Shown here piece by piece: positions 45,401-60,109 of a DNA stretch of 64,000 bases. The notes below the pieces were generated by a model. It did no database searches. It was not told the DNA's origin and saw nothing but the letters and a program-made list of their open reading frames with translations. Position 1 is the stretch's first letter; each line of letters begins with the position of its first letter. A program made the position numbers and the translations under genes. The stretch lies in NCBI GenBank assembly GCA_030762895.1, contig JAUPTC010000015.1, forward strand, positions 2,770,395 through 2,834,394, given 5' to 3'. The DNA comes from Sophora flavescens (taxonomy: Eukaryota > Streptophyta > Magnoliopsida > Fabales > Fabaceae).

Positions 45401-48400
45401 CCCGAATTTTGACCCTAAACGCAAAATTCGACTCAAAATTTTACCCAAAACCCAAATATTAACCCCCAAAGCCCTAATTTTGACCCAAAACCCTATCTTA
45501 AACTCAAAACCCTAATTCAAACCCTAAACCCTAATTCAAACCATATTGTTTTACCCAAAACCCTATTTTTAACTCAAAACCCTAATTCAAACCCTAAACC
45601 GAACTTTTGATCCTAAAACCGAAATTTGACCCAAAAGCCTAATTTTGATCCAAAACCATAATTTTAACCCAAAACCCTAATTCTAACCCTATTTCTGACC
45701 CAAAAACCTATTTTTAACTCAAAACCCTAATTCAAACCCTAAAACCCTATGTTTGACCCAAAACCCTAATTTTAACCCAAGGCCCAAATTTTAACCCAAA
45801 GCCCTAATTCAAACCCTATTTTTGACCCAACACCCTATTTTAAACCAAACCCTATTTTAAACTCTAATTTGGACACTAAACCCTAAATTTGACCCATAAC
45901 CCTAATTTTGTCACGAAACCATAATTCTAACCCTAAACCCTAAATTTGACCTAAAACCCTAATTTTGACCCGAAACCCTAAACTTTGACCCAAAACCCTA
46001 ATTCTAACCTTATTTTGGACCCAAAACCCTAATTTGGAACAAAAACCATAATTTTGACCCAAAACCCTAATTTTAACCCAGAGCCCTATTTTTGATCCAA
46101 AACCCTATTTTAAACTCAAAACCCTATTTCAAACCCTAAACCCCAACGTTTACACTAAACCCAAAATTTGACCCAAAGCCCTAATTAGGACCCTATTTTA
46201 TACCTAATATTTTAAACTCAAAACCCTATTTTAAACGCTAAACCCTAATTTTGATCATAAACCCTAAATTTAACCCAAAGCCCTAATTTTGACTCGAAAA
46301 CCTAATTTAAGCCGTATTTTTGGCCCAAAACCCTATTTTTAACTCAAAACCCTATTTCAAACCCTAAACCCTAATTGTGACCCTAAATCTGACCAAGAAC
46401 ACTAATTTTGACCCGAAACCCTAAATTTTGACCCAAAACCCTATTTTTAACTCAAAACCCAAATTCAAACCCTAAACCCTAATTTTGACCCAAAACCCAA
46501 CTTTTGACCCAAAACCCCAATTTTAACCCCAAGCCCTAATTTTGACCCCAAACCCTAATTCTAACCCTATTTCAAACCCCAAACTCTAACTTTTACACTA
46601 AACCCAAAATTTGACCAAAAGCCCTTATTACCCTATTTTGACCCAATATTTAAAACTCAAAACCGAATTTCAAACCCTAACCCCGAATTTTGACCCTAAA
46701 CGCAAAATTCGACTCAAAATTTTACCCAAAACCCAAATATTAACCCCCAAAGCCCTAATTTTGACCCAAAACCCTATCTTAAACTCAAAACCCTAATTCA
46801 AACCCTAAACCCTAATTCAAACCATATTGTTTTACCCAAAACCCTATTTTTAACTCAAAACCCTAATTCAAACCCTAAACCGAAATTTTGATCCTAAAAC
46901 CGAAATTTGACCCAAAAACCTAATTTTGATCCAAAACCATAATTTTAACCCAAAACCCTAATTCTAACCCTATTATCGACCCAAAACCTATTTTTAACTC
47001 AAAACCCTAATTCAAACCCTAAAACCCTATGTTTGACCCAAAACCCTAATTTTAACCCAAGGCCCAAATTTTAACCCAAAGCCCTAATTCAAACCCTATT
47101 TTTGACCCAACACCCTATTTTAAACCAAACCCTATTTCAAACCCTAATTTGGACACTAAACCCTGAATTTGACCCAGAACCCTAATTTTGTCACGAAACC
47201 ATAATTCTAACCCTAAACCCTAAATTTGACCCAAAACCCTAATTTTGACCAAACCCTAAACTTTGACCCAAAACCCTAATTCTAACCTTATTTTGGACCC
47301 AAACCCTAATTTGGAACAAAAACCATAATTTTGACCCAAAACCCTAATTTTAACTTGAGCCCTATTTTTGATCCAAAACCCTATTTTAAACTCAAAACCC
47401 TATTTCAAACCCTAAACCCCAACGTTTACACTAAACCCAAAATTTGACCCAAAGCCCTAATTAGGACCCTATTTTATACCTAATATTTTAAACTCAAAAC
47501 CCTATTTTAAACGCTAAACCCTAATTTTGATCATAAACCCTAAATTTAACCCAAAGCCCTAATTTTGACTCGAAAACCTAATTTAAGCCGTATTTTTGGC
47601 CCAAAACCCTATTTTTAACTCAAAACCCTATTTGAAACCCTAAACCCTAATTGTGACCCTAAATCGACCAAGAACACTAATTTTGACCGAAACCCTAAAT
47701 TTAAACAAATATTTGACCCAAAACCCTATTTTTAACTCAAAACCCAAATTCAAACCCTAACCCCTAATTTGGACCCAAAACCCAACTTTTGACCCAAAAC
47801 CCCAATTTTAACCCCAAGCCCTAATTTTGACCCCAAACCCTAATTCTAACCCTATTTCAAACCCCAAACCCTAACTTTTACACTAAACCCAAAATTTGAC
47901 CAAAAGCCCTTATTACCCTATTTTGACCCAATATTTAAAACTCAAAACCGAATTTCAAACCCTAACCCCGAATTTTGACCCTAAACGCAAAATTCGACTC
48001 AAAATTTTACCCAAAACCCAAATATTAACCCCCAAAGCCCTAATTTTGACCCAAAACCCTATCTTAAACTCAAAACCCTAATTCAAACCCTAAACCCTAA
48101 TTCAAACCATATTGTTTTACCCAAAACCCTATTTTTAACTCAAAACCCTAATTCAAACCCGAAACCGAAATTTTGACCCTAAAACCGAAATTTGACCCAA
48201 AAACCTAATTTTGATCCAAAACCATAATTTTAACCCAAAACCCTAATTCTAACCCTATTTCTGACCCAAAAACCTATTTTTAACTCAAAACCCTAATTCA
48301 AACCCTAAAACCCTATGTTTGACCCAAAACCCTAATTTTAACCCAAGGCCCAAATTTTAACCCAAAGCCCAAATTCTAACCCTATTTTTGACCCAACACC

Positions 48401-51400
48401 CTATTTTAAACCAAACCCTATTTTAAACCCTACTTTGGACACTAAACCCTAAATTTGAACCATAACCCTAATTTTGTCACTACACCATAATTCTAACCCT
48501 CAACCCTAAATTTGACCTAAAACCCTAATTTTGACCCGAAACCCTAAACTTTGACCCAAAACCCTAATTCTAACCTTATTTTGGACCCAAAACCCTAATT
48601 TGGAACAAAAACCATAATTTTGACCCAAAACCCTAATTTTAACCCAGAGCCCTATTTTTGATCCAAAACCCTATTTTAAACTCAAAACCCTATTTCAAAC
48701 CCTAAACCCCAACGTTTACACTAAACCCAAAATTTGACCCAAAGCCCTAATTAGGACCCTATTTTATACCCAATATTTTAAACTCAAAACCCTATTTTAA
48801 ATGCTAAACCCTAATTTTGATCCTAAACCCTAAATTTAACCCAAAGCCCTAATTTTGACTTGAAAACCTAATTTAAGCCGTATTTTTGGCCTAAAACCCT
48901 ATTTTTAACTCAAAACCCTATTTCAAACCCTAAACCCTAATTGTGACCCTAAATCTGACCAAGAACACTAATTTTGACCCGAAACCCTAATTTTAAACCA
49001 AAACCCTAATTCTAACCCTAATTTTGACCCAAAACCCTATTTTTAACTCAAAACCCAAATTCAAACCCTAAACCCTAATTTGGACCCAAAACCCAACTTT
49101 TGACCCAAAACCCCAATTTTAACCCCAAGCCCTAATTTTGACCCCAAACCCTAATTCTAACCCTATTTCAAACCCCAAACCCTAACTTTTACACTAAACC
49201 CAAAATTTGACCAAAAGCCCTTATTACCCTATTTTGACCCAATATTTAAAACTCAAAACCGAATTTCAAACCCTAACCCCGAATTTTGACCCTAAACGTA
49301 AAATTCGACTCAAAATTTTACCCAAAACCCAAATATTAACCCCCAAAGCCCTAATTTTGACCCAAAACCCTATCTTAAACTCAAAACCCTAATTCAAACC
49401 CTAAACCCTAATTCAAACCATATTGTTTTACCCAAAACCCTATTTTTAACTCAAAACCCTAATTCAAACCCTAAACCGAAATTTTGATCCTAAAACCGAA
49501 ATTTGACCCAAAAACCTAATTTTGATCCAAAACCATAATTTTAACCCAAAACCCTAATTCTAACCCTATTTCTGACCCAAAAACCTATTTTTAACTCAAA
49601 ACCCTAATTCAAACCCTAAAACCCTATGTTTGACCCAAAACCCTAATTTTAACCCAAGGCCCAAATTTTAACCCAAAGCCCTAATTCAAACCCTATTTTT
49701 GACCCAACACCCTATTTTAAACCAAACCCTATTTTAAACTCTAATTTGGACACTAAACCCTAAATTTGACCCATAACCCTAATTTTGTCACGAAACCATA
49801 ATTCTAACCCTAAACCCTAAATTTGACCTAAAACCCTAATTTTGACCCGAAACCCTAAACTTTGACCCAAAACCCTAATTCTAACCTTATTTTGGACCCA
49901 AAACCCTAATTTGGAACAAAAACCCTAATTTTAACCCAGAGCCCTATTTTTGATCCAAAACCCTATTTTAAACTCAAAACCCTATTTCAAACCCTAAACC
50001 CCAACGTTTACACTAAACCCAAAATTTGACCCAAAGCCCTAATTAGGACCCTATTTTATACCTAATATTTTAAACTCAAAACCCTATTTTAAACGCTAAA
50101 CCCTAATTTTGATCATAAACCCTAAATTTAACCCAAAGCCCTAATTTTGACTCGAAAACCTAATTTAAGCCGTATTTTTGGCCCAAAACCCTATTTTTAA
50201 CTCAAAACCCTATTTGAAACCCTAAACCCTAATTGTGACCCTAAATCTGACCAAGAACACTAATTTTGACCCGAAACCCTAAATTTTGACCCAAAACCCT
50301 ATTTTTAACTCAAAACCCAAATTCAAACCCTAAACCCTAATTTTGACCCAAAACCCAACTTTTGACCCAAAACCCCAATTTTAACCCCAAGCCCTAATTT
50401 TGACCCCAAACCCTAATTCTAACCCTATTTCAAACCCCAAACCCTAACTTTTACACTAAACCCAAAATTTGACCAAAAGCCCTTATTACCCTATTTTGAC
50501 CCAATATTTAAAACTCAAAACCGAATTTCAAACCCTAACCCCGAATTTTGACCCTAAACGCAAAATTCGACTCAAAATTTTACCCAAAACCCAAATATTA
50601 ACCCCCAAAGCCCTAATTTTGACCCAAAACCCTATCTTAAACTCAAAACCCTAATTCAAACCCTAAACCCTAATTCAAACCATATTGTTTTACCCAAAAC
50701 CCTATTTTTAACTCAAAACCCTAATTCAAACCCTAAACCGAAATTTTGATCCTAAAACCGAAATTTGACCCAAAAACCTAATTTTGATCCAAAACCATAA
50801 TTTTAACCCAAAACCCTAATTCTAACCCTATTTCTGACCCAAAAACCTATTTTAAACTCAAAACCCTAATTCAAACCCTAAAACCCTATGTTTGACCCAA
50901 AACCCTAATTTTAACCCAAGGCCCAAATTTTAACCCAAAGCCCTAATTCTAACCCTATTTTTGACCCAACACCCTATTTTAAACCAAACCCTATTTTAAA
51001 CTCTAATTTGGACACTAAACCATAAATTTGACCCATAACCCTAATTTTGTCACGAAACCATAATTCTAACCCTAAACCCTAAATTTGACCTAAAACCCTA
51101 ATTTTGACCCGAAACCCTAAACTTTGACCCAAAACCCTAATTCTAACCTTATTTTGGACCCAAAACCCTAATTTGGAACAAAAACCATAATTTTGACCCA
51201 AAACCCTAATTTTAACCCAGAGCCCTATTTTTGATCCAAAACCCTATTTTAAACTCAAAACCCTATTTCAAACCCTAAACCCCAACGTTTACACTAAACC
51301 CAAAATTTGACCCAAAGCCCTAATTAGGACCCTATTTTATACCTAATATTTTAAACTCAAAACCCTATTTTAAACGCTAAACCCTAATTTTGATCATAAA

Positions 51401-51739
51401 CCCTAAATTTAACCCAAAGCCCTAATTTTGACTCGAAAACCTAATTTAAGCCGTATTTTTGGCCCAAAACCCTATTTTTAACTCAAAACCCTATTTGAAA
51501 CCCTAAACCCTAATTGTGACCCTAAATCTGACCAAGAACACTAATTTTGACCCGAAACCCTAAATTTTGACCCAAAACCCTATTTTTAACTCAAAACCCA
51601 AATTCAAACCCTAAACCCTAATTTTGACCCAAAACCCAACTTTTGACCCAAAACCCCAATTTTAACCCCAAGCCCTAATTTTGACCCCAAACCCTAATTC
51701 TAACCCTATTTCAAACCCCAAACTCTAACTTTTACACTA

Positions 51740-52120
51740 AACCCTAATTTTGATCCTAAACCCTAAATTTAACCCAAAGCCCTAATTTTGACTCGAAAAC
51801 CTAATTTAAGCCGTATTTTTGGCCCAAAACCCTATTTTTAACTCAAAACCCTATTTCAAACCCTAAACCCTAATTGTGACCCTAAATCTGACCAAGAACA
51901 CTAATTTTGACCCGAAACCCTAATTTTAAACCAAAACCCTAATTCTAACCCTAATTTTGACCCAAAACCCTATTTTTAACTCAAAACCCAAATTCAAACC
52001 CTAAACCCTAATTTTGACCAATAACCCTAATTTGGACCCAAAACCCAACTTTTGACCCAAAACCCCAATTTTAACCCCAAGCCCTAATTTTGACCCCAAA
52101 CCCTAATTCTAACCCTATTT
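51740..52120. repeat. Partial unit duplication (~378 bp extra)
   Basis: At 51740 the sequence jumps from the unit-end motif TTTTACACTAAACCC back to CTAATTTTGATCCTAAACCC, a position passed about 360-380 bp earlier, and repeats the following stretch (TTTAAGCCGTATTTTTGGCC, TGACCAAGAACACTAA). The unit is 1668 bp long, 378 above the norm. Confidence 0.85.
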
Positions 52121-55100
52121 CAAACCCCAAACCCTAACTTTTACACTAAACCCAAAATTTGACCCAAAGCCCTTAGTACCCAATTTTGACCCAATATTTA
52201 AAACTCAAAACCGAATTTCAAACCCCAACTCATTTTGACCCTAAACGCAAAATTCGACTCAAAATTTTACCCAAAACCCAAATATTAACCCCCAAAGCCC
52301 TAATTTTGACCCAAAACCCTATCTTATACTCAAAACCCTAATTCAAACCATATTGTTTTACCCAAAACCCTATTTTTAACTCAAAACCCTAATTCAAACC
52401 CTAAACCGAAATTTTGATCCTAAAACCGAAATTTGACCCAAAAACCTAATTTTGATCCAAAACCATAATTTTAACCCAAAACCCTAATTCTAACCCTATT
52501 TCTGACCCAAAAACCTATTTTTAACTCAAAACCCTAATTCAAACCCTAAAACCCTATGTTTGACCCAAAACCCTAATTTTAACCCAAGGCCCAAATTTTA
52601 ACCCAAAGCCCTAATTCTAACCCTATTTTTGACCCAACACCCTATTTTAAACCAAACCCTATTTTAAACTCTAATTTGGACACTAAACCCTAAATTTGAC
52701 CCATAACCCTAATTTTGTCACGAAACCATAATTCTAACCCTAAACCCTAAATTTGACCTAAAACCCTAATTTTGACCCGAAACCCTAAACTTTGACCCAA
52801 AACCCTAATTCTAACCTTATTTTGGACCCAAAACCCTAATTTGGAACAAAAACCATAATTTTGACCCAAAACCCTAATTTTAACCCAGAGCCCTATTTTT
52901 GATCCAAAACCCTATTTTAAACTCAAAACCCTATTTCAAACCCTAAACCCCAACGTTTACACTAAACCCAAAATTTGACCCAAAGCCCTAATTAGGACCC
53001 TATTTTATACCTAATATTTTAAACTCAAAACCCTATTTTAAACGCTAAACCCTAATTTTGATCATAAACCCTAAATTTAACCCAAAGCCCTAATTTTGAC
53101 TCGAAAACCTAATTTTAGCCGTATTTTTGACCCAAAACCCTATTTTTAACTCAAAACCCTATTTCAAACCCTAAACCCTAATTTTGACACTAAATCTGAC
53201 CAAGAACACTAATTTTGACCCGAAACCCTAATTTTAAACCAAAACCCTAATTCTAACCCTAATTTTGACCCAAAACCCTATTTTTAATTCAAAACCCAAA
53301 TTCAAACCCTAAACCCTAATTTTGATCCAAAACCCAACTTTTGACCCAAAACCCCAATTTTAACCCCAAGCCCTAATTTTGACCCCAAACCCTAATTCTA
53401 ACCCTATTTCAAACCCCAAACCCTAACTTTTACACTAAACCCAAAATTTGACCAAAAGCCCTTATTACCCTATTTTGACCCAATATTTAAAACTCAAAAC
53501 CGAATTTCAAACCCTAACCCCGAATTTTGACCCTAAAAGAAAAATTCGACTCAAAATTTTACCCAAAACCCAAATATTAACCCCCAAAGCCCTAATTTTG
53601 ACCCAAAACCCTATCTTAAACTCAAAACCCTAATTCAAACCCTAAACCCTAATTCAAACCATATTGTTTTCCCCAAAACCCTATTTTTAACTCAAAACCC
53701 TAATTCAAACCCTAAACCAAAATTTTGATCCTAAAACCGAAATTTGACCCAAAAACCTAATTTTGATCCAAAACCATAATTTTAACCCAAAACCCTAATT
53801 CTAACCCTATTTCTGACCCAAAAACCTATTTTTAACTAAAAACCCTAATTCAAACCCTAAAACCCTATGTTTGACCCAAAACCCTAATTTTAACCCAAGG
53901 CCCAAATTTTAACCCAAAGCCCTAATTCTAACCCTATTTTTGACCCAAGACCCTATTTTAAACCAAACCCTATTTTAAACCCTACTTTGGACACTAAACC
54001 CTAAATTTGACCCATAACCCTAATTTTGTCACGAAACCATAATTCTAACCCTAAACCCTAAATTTGACCTAAAACCCTAATTTTGACCCGAAACCCTAAA
54101 CTTTGACCCAAAACCCTAATTCTAACCTTATTTTGGACCCAAAACCCTAATTTGGAACAAAAACCCTAATTTTGACCCAAAACCCTAATTTTAACCCAGA
54201 GCCCTATTTCAAACCCTAAACCCCAACGTTTACACTAAACCCAAAATTTGACCCAAAGCCCTAATTAGGACCCTATTTTATACCCAATATTTTAAACTCA
54301 AAACCCTATTTTAAATGCTAAACCCTAATTTTGATCCTAAACCCTAAATTTAACCCAAAGCCCTAATTTTGACTCGAAAACCTAATTTAAGCCGTATTTT
54401 TGGCCTAAAACCCTATTTTTAACTCAAAACCCTATTTCAAACCCTAAACCCTAATTGTGACCCTAAATCTGACCAAGAACACTAATTTTGACACGAAACC
54501 CTAATTTTAAACCAAAACCCTAATTCTAACCCTAATTTTGACCCAAAACCCTATTTTTAACTCAAAACCCAAATTCAAACCCTAAACCCTAATTTGGACC
54601 CAAAACCCAACTTTTGACCCAAAACCCCAATTTTAACCCCAAGCCCTAATTTTGACCCCAAACCCTAATTCTAACCCTATTTCAAACCCCAAACCCTAAC
54701 TTTTACACTATACCCAAAATTTGACCAAAAGCCCTTATTACCCTATTTTGACCCAATATTTAAAACTCAAAACCGAATTTCAAACCCTAACCCCGAATTT
54801 TGACCCTAAACGCAAAATTCGACTCAAAATTTTACCCAAAACCCAAATATTAACCCCCAAAGCCATAATTTTGACCCAAAACCCTATCTTAAACTCAAAA
54901 CCCTAATTCAAACCCTAAACCCTAATTCAAACCATATTGTTTTACCCAAAACCCTATTTTTAACTCAAAACCCTAATTCAAACCCTAAACCGAAATTTTG
55001 ATCCTAAAACCGAAATTTGACCCAAAAACCTAATTTTGATCCAAAACCATAATTTTAACCCAAAACCCTAATTCTAACCCTATTTCTGACCCAAAAACCT

Positions 55101-58100
55101 ATTTTTAACTCAAAACCCTAATTCAAACCCTAAAACCCTATGTTTGACCCAAAACCCTAATTTTAACCCAAGGCCCAAATTTTAACCCAAAGCCCTAATT
55201 CTAACCCTATTTTTGACATAGCACCCTATTTTAAACCAAACCCTATTTTAAACCCTAATTTGGACACTAAACCCTAAATTTAACCCATAACCCTAATTTA
55301 GTCACGAAACCATAATTCTAACCCTAAACCCTAAATTTGACCCGAAACCCTAAACTTTGACCCAAAACCCTAATTCTAACCTTATTTTGGACCCAAAACC
55401 CTAATTTGGAACAAAAACCATAATTTTGACCCAAAACCCTAATTTTAACCCAGACCCCTATTTTTGATCCAAAACCCTATTTTTAACTCAAAACCCTATT
55501 TCAAACCCTAAACCCCAACGTTTACACTAAACCCAAAATTTGACCCAATGCCCTAATTAGGACCCTATTTTATACCTAATATTTTAAACTCAAAACCCTA
55601 TTTTAAACGCTAAACCCTAATTTTGATCCTAAACCCTAAATTTAACCCAAAGCCCTAATTTTGACTCGAAACCCTAATTTTAGCCGTATTTTTGACCCAA
55701 AACCCTATTTTTAACTCAAAACCCTATTTCAAACCCTAATTGTGACCCAAAATCTGACCAAGAACACTAATTTTGACCCGAAACCCTAATTTTAAACCAA
55801 AACCCTAATTCTAACCCTAATTTTGACCCAAAACCCTATTTTTAACTCAAAACCCAAATTCAAACCCTAAACCTAATTTTGACCAATTTTGATCCAAAAC
55901 CCAACTTTTGACCCAAAACCCCAATTTTAACCCCAAGCCCTAATTTTGACCCCAAACCCTAATTCTAACCCTATTTCAAACCCCAAACCCTAACTTTTAC
56001 ACTAAACCCAAAATTTGACCAAAAGCCCTTATTACCCTATTTTGACCCAATATTTAAAACTCAAAACCGAATTTCAAACCCTAACCCCGAATTTTGACCC
56101 TAAACGCAAAATTCGACTCAAAATTTTACCCAAAACCCAAATATTAACCCCCAAAGCCCTAATTTTGACCCAAAACCCTATCTTAAACTCAAAACCCTAA
56201 TTCAAACCCTAAACCCTAATTCAAACCATATTGTTTTACCCAAAACCCTATTTTTAACTCAAAACCCTAATTCAAACCCTAAACCGAAATTTTGATCCTA
56301 AAACCGAAATTTGACCTAAAAACCTAATTTTGATCCAAAACCATAATTTTAACCCAAAACCCTAATTCTAACCCTATTTCTGACCCAAAAACCTATTTTT
56401 AACTCAAAACCCTAATTCAAACCCTAAAACCCTATGTTTGACCCAAAACCCTAATTTTAACCCAAGGCCCAAATTTTAACCCAAAGCCCTAATTCTAACC
56501 CTATTTTAAACCAAACCCTATTTTAAACCCTAATTTGGACACTAAACCCTAAATTTGACCCATAACCCTAATTTTGTCACGAAACCATAATTCTAACCCT
56601 AAACCCTAAATTTGACCTAAAACCCTAATTTTGACCCGAAACCCTAAACTTTGACCCAAAACCCTAATTCTAACCTTATTTTGGACCCAAAACCCTAATT
56701 TGGAACAAAAACCATAATTTTGACACAAAACCCTAATTTTAACCCAGAGCCCTATTTTTGATCCAAAACCCTATTTTAAACTCAAAACCCTATTTCAAAC
56801 CCTAAACCCCAACGTTTACACTAAACCCAAAATTTGACCCAAAGCCCTAATTAGGACCCTATTTTATACCCAATATTTTAAGCTCAAAACCCTATTTTAA
56901 ATGCCAAACCCTAATTTTGATCCTAAACCCTAAATTTAACCCAAAGCCCTAATTTTGACTTGAAAACCTAATTTTAGCCGTATTTTTGACTCAAACCCCT
57001 ATTTTTAACTCAAAACCCTATTTCAAACCCTAAACCCTAATTGTGACCCTAAATCTGACAAAGAACACTAATTTGGACTCGAAACCCTAATTTTAAACCA
57101 AAACCCTAATTCTAACCCTAATTTTGACCCAAAACCCTATTTTTAACTCAAAACCCAAATTCAAACCCTAAACCCTAATTTGGACCCAAAACCCAACTTT
57201 TGACCCAAAACCCCAATTTTAACCCCAAGCCCTAATTTTGACCCCAAAACCTAATTCTAACCCTATTTCAAACCCCAAACCCTAACTTTTACACTAAACC
57301 CAAAATTTGACCAAAAGCCCTTATTACTCTATTTAAAACTCGAAACCGAATTTCAAACCCTAACCTCGAATTTTGACCCTAAACGCAAAATTCGACTCAA
57401 AATTTTACCCAAAACCCAAATATTAACCCCCAAAGCCCTAATTTTGACCCAAAACCCTATCTTAAACTCAAAACCCAAATTCAAACCCTAAACCCTAATT
57501 CAAACCATATTGTTTTACCCAAAACCCTATTTTTAACTCAAAACCCTAATTCAAACCCTAAACCGAAATTTTGATCCTCAAACCGAAATTTGACCCAAAA
57601 ACCTAATTTTGATCCAAAACCATAATTTTAACCCAAAACCCTAATTCTAACCCAATTTCTGACCCAAAAACCTAATTTTAACTCAAAACCCTAATTCAAA
57701 CCCTAAAACCCTATGTTTGACCCAAAACCCTAATTTTAACCCAAGGCCCAAATTTTAACCCAAAGCCCTAATTCTAACCCTATTTTTGACCCAACACCCT
57801 ATTTTAAACCAAACCCTATTTTAAACCCTAATTTGGACACTAAACCCTAAATTTGACCCATAACCCTAATTTTGTCACGAAACCATAATTCTAACCCTAA
57901 ACCCAAATTTGACCTAAAACCCTAATTTTGACCCGAAACCCTAAACTTTGACCCAAAACCCTAATTCTAACCTTATTTTGGACCCAAAACCCTAATTTGG
58001 AACAAAAACCATAATTTTGACACAAAACCCTAATTTTAACCCAGAGCCCTATTTTTGATCCAAAACCCTATTTTAAACTCAAAACCCTATTTCAAACCCT

Positions 58101-59585
58101 AAACCCCAACGTTTACACTAAACCCAAAATTTGACCCAAAGCCCTAATTACGACCCTATTTTATACCCAATATTTTAAGCTCAAAACCCTATTTTAAATG
58201 CCAAACCCTAATTTTGATCCTAAACCCTAAATTTAACCCAAAGCCCTAATTTTGACTTGAAAACCTAATTTTAGCCGTATTTTTGACTCAAAACCCTATT
58301 TTTAACTCAAAACCCTATTTCAAACCCTAAACCCTAATTGTGACCCTAAATCTGACCAAGAACACAACTTTTGACCCGAAACCCTAATTTTAAACCAAAA
58401 CCCTAATTCTAACCCTAATTTTGACCCAAAACCCTATTTTTAACTCAAAACCCAAATTCAAACCCTAAACCCTAATTTGGACCCAAAACCCAACTTTTGA
58501 CCCAAAACCCCAATTTTAACCCCAAGCCCTAATTTTGACCCCAAACCCTAATTCTAACCCTATTTCAAACCCCAAACCCTAACTTTTACACTAAACCCAA
58601 AATTTGACCAAAAGCCCTTATTACCCTATTTTGACCCAATATTTAAAACTCAAAACCGAATTTCAAACCCTAACCCCGAATTTTGACCCTAAACGCAAAA
58701 TTCGACTCAAAATTTTACCCAAAACCCAAATATTAACCCCCAAAGCCCTAATTTTGACCCAAAACCCTATCTTAAACTCAAAACCCTAATTCAAACCCTA
58801 AACCCTAATTCAAACCATATTGTTTTACCCAAAACCCTATTTTTAACTCAAAACCCTAATTCAAACCCTAAACCGAAATTTTGATCCTAAAACCGAAATT
58901 TGACCCAAAAACCTAATTTTGATCCAAAACCATAATTTTAACCCAAAACCCTAATTCTAACCCTATTTCTGACCCAAAAACCTATTTTTAACTCAAAACC
59001 CTAAAACCCTATGTTTGACCCAAAACCCTAATTTTAACCCAAGGCCCAAATTTTAACCCAAAGCCCTAATTCTAACCCTATTTTTGACCCAACACCCTAT
59101 TTTAAACCAAACCCTATTTTAAACCCTAATTTGGACACTAAACCCTAAATTTGACCCATAACCCTAATTTTGTCACGAAACCATAATTCTAACCCTAAAC
59201 CCTAAATTTGACCTAAAACCCTAATTTTGACCCGAAACCCTAAACTTTGACCCAAAACCCTAATTCTAACCTTATTTTGGACCCAAAACCCTAATTTGGA
59301 ACAAAAACCATAATTTTGACCCAAAACCCTAATTTTAACCCAGAGCCCTATTTTTGATCCAAAACCCTATTTTAAACTCAAAACCCTATTTCAAACCCTA
59401 AACCCCAACGTTTACACTAAACCCAAAATTTGACCCAAAGCCCTAATTAGGACCCTATTTTATACCCAATATTTTAAGCTCAAAACCCTATTTTAAATGC
59501 CAAACCCTAATTTTGATCCTAAACCCTAAATTTAACCCAAAGCCCTAATTTTGACTTGAAAACCTAATTTTAGCCGTATTTTTGA

Positions 59586-59813
59586 TCCAAAACCCTATTT
59601 TAAACTCAAAACCCTATTTCAAACCCTAAACCCCAACGTTTACACTAAACCCAAAATTTGACCCAAAGCCCTAATTAGGACCCTATTTTATACCCAATAT
59701 TTTAAACTCAAAACCCAATTTTAAACGCTAAACCCTAATTTTGATCCTAAACCCTAAATTTAACCCAAAGCCCTAATTTTGACTCGAAAACCTAATTTTA
59801 GCCGTATTTTTGA
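59586..59813. repeat. Partial unit duplication (228 bp)
   Basis: After GCCGTATTTTTGA the sequence returns to TCCAAAACCCTATTTTAAAC, and the landmark TTAGGACCCTATTTTATACC recurs after only 228 bp (59450 and 59678). The copy is otherwise almost identical to its source. Confidence 0.88.
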
Positions 59814-60109
59814 CCCAAAACCCTATTTTTAACTCAAAACCCTATTTCAAACCCTAAACCCTAATTGTGACCCTAAATCTGACCAAGAACACTAATTTTG
59901 ACCCGAAACCCTAATTTTAAACCAAAACCCTAATTCTAACCCTAATTTTGACCCAAAACCCTATTTTTAACTCAAAACCCAAATTCAAACCCTAAACCCT
60001 AATTTGGAACCCACTTTTTGACCCAAAACCCCATTTTAACACCAAGCCTAATTTTGACCCAAACCCTAATTCTAACCCTATTTCAAACCCCAAACCCTAA
60101 CTTTACACT

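Noticed and set aside
38871..58789. A 61-codon open frame repeated in most ~1.29 kb units (also at 21-206)
   Set aside because: It begins with TTG, not ATG, is low-complexity (Pro/Leu/Lys/Thr/Asn) and is preserved only because the units were copied recently. No domain, no start context and no sign of selection.
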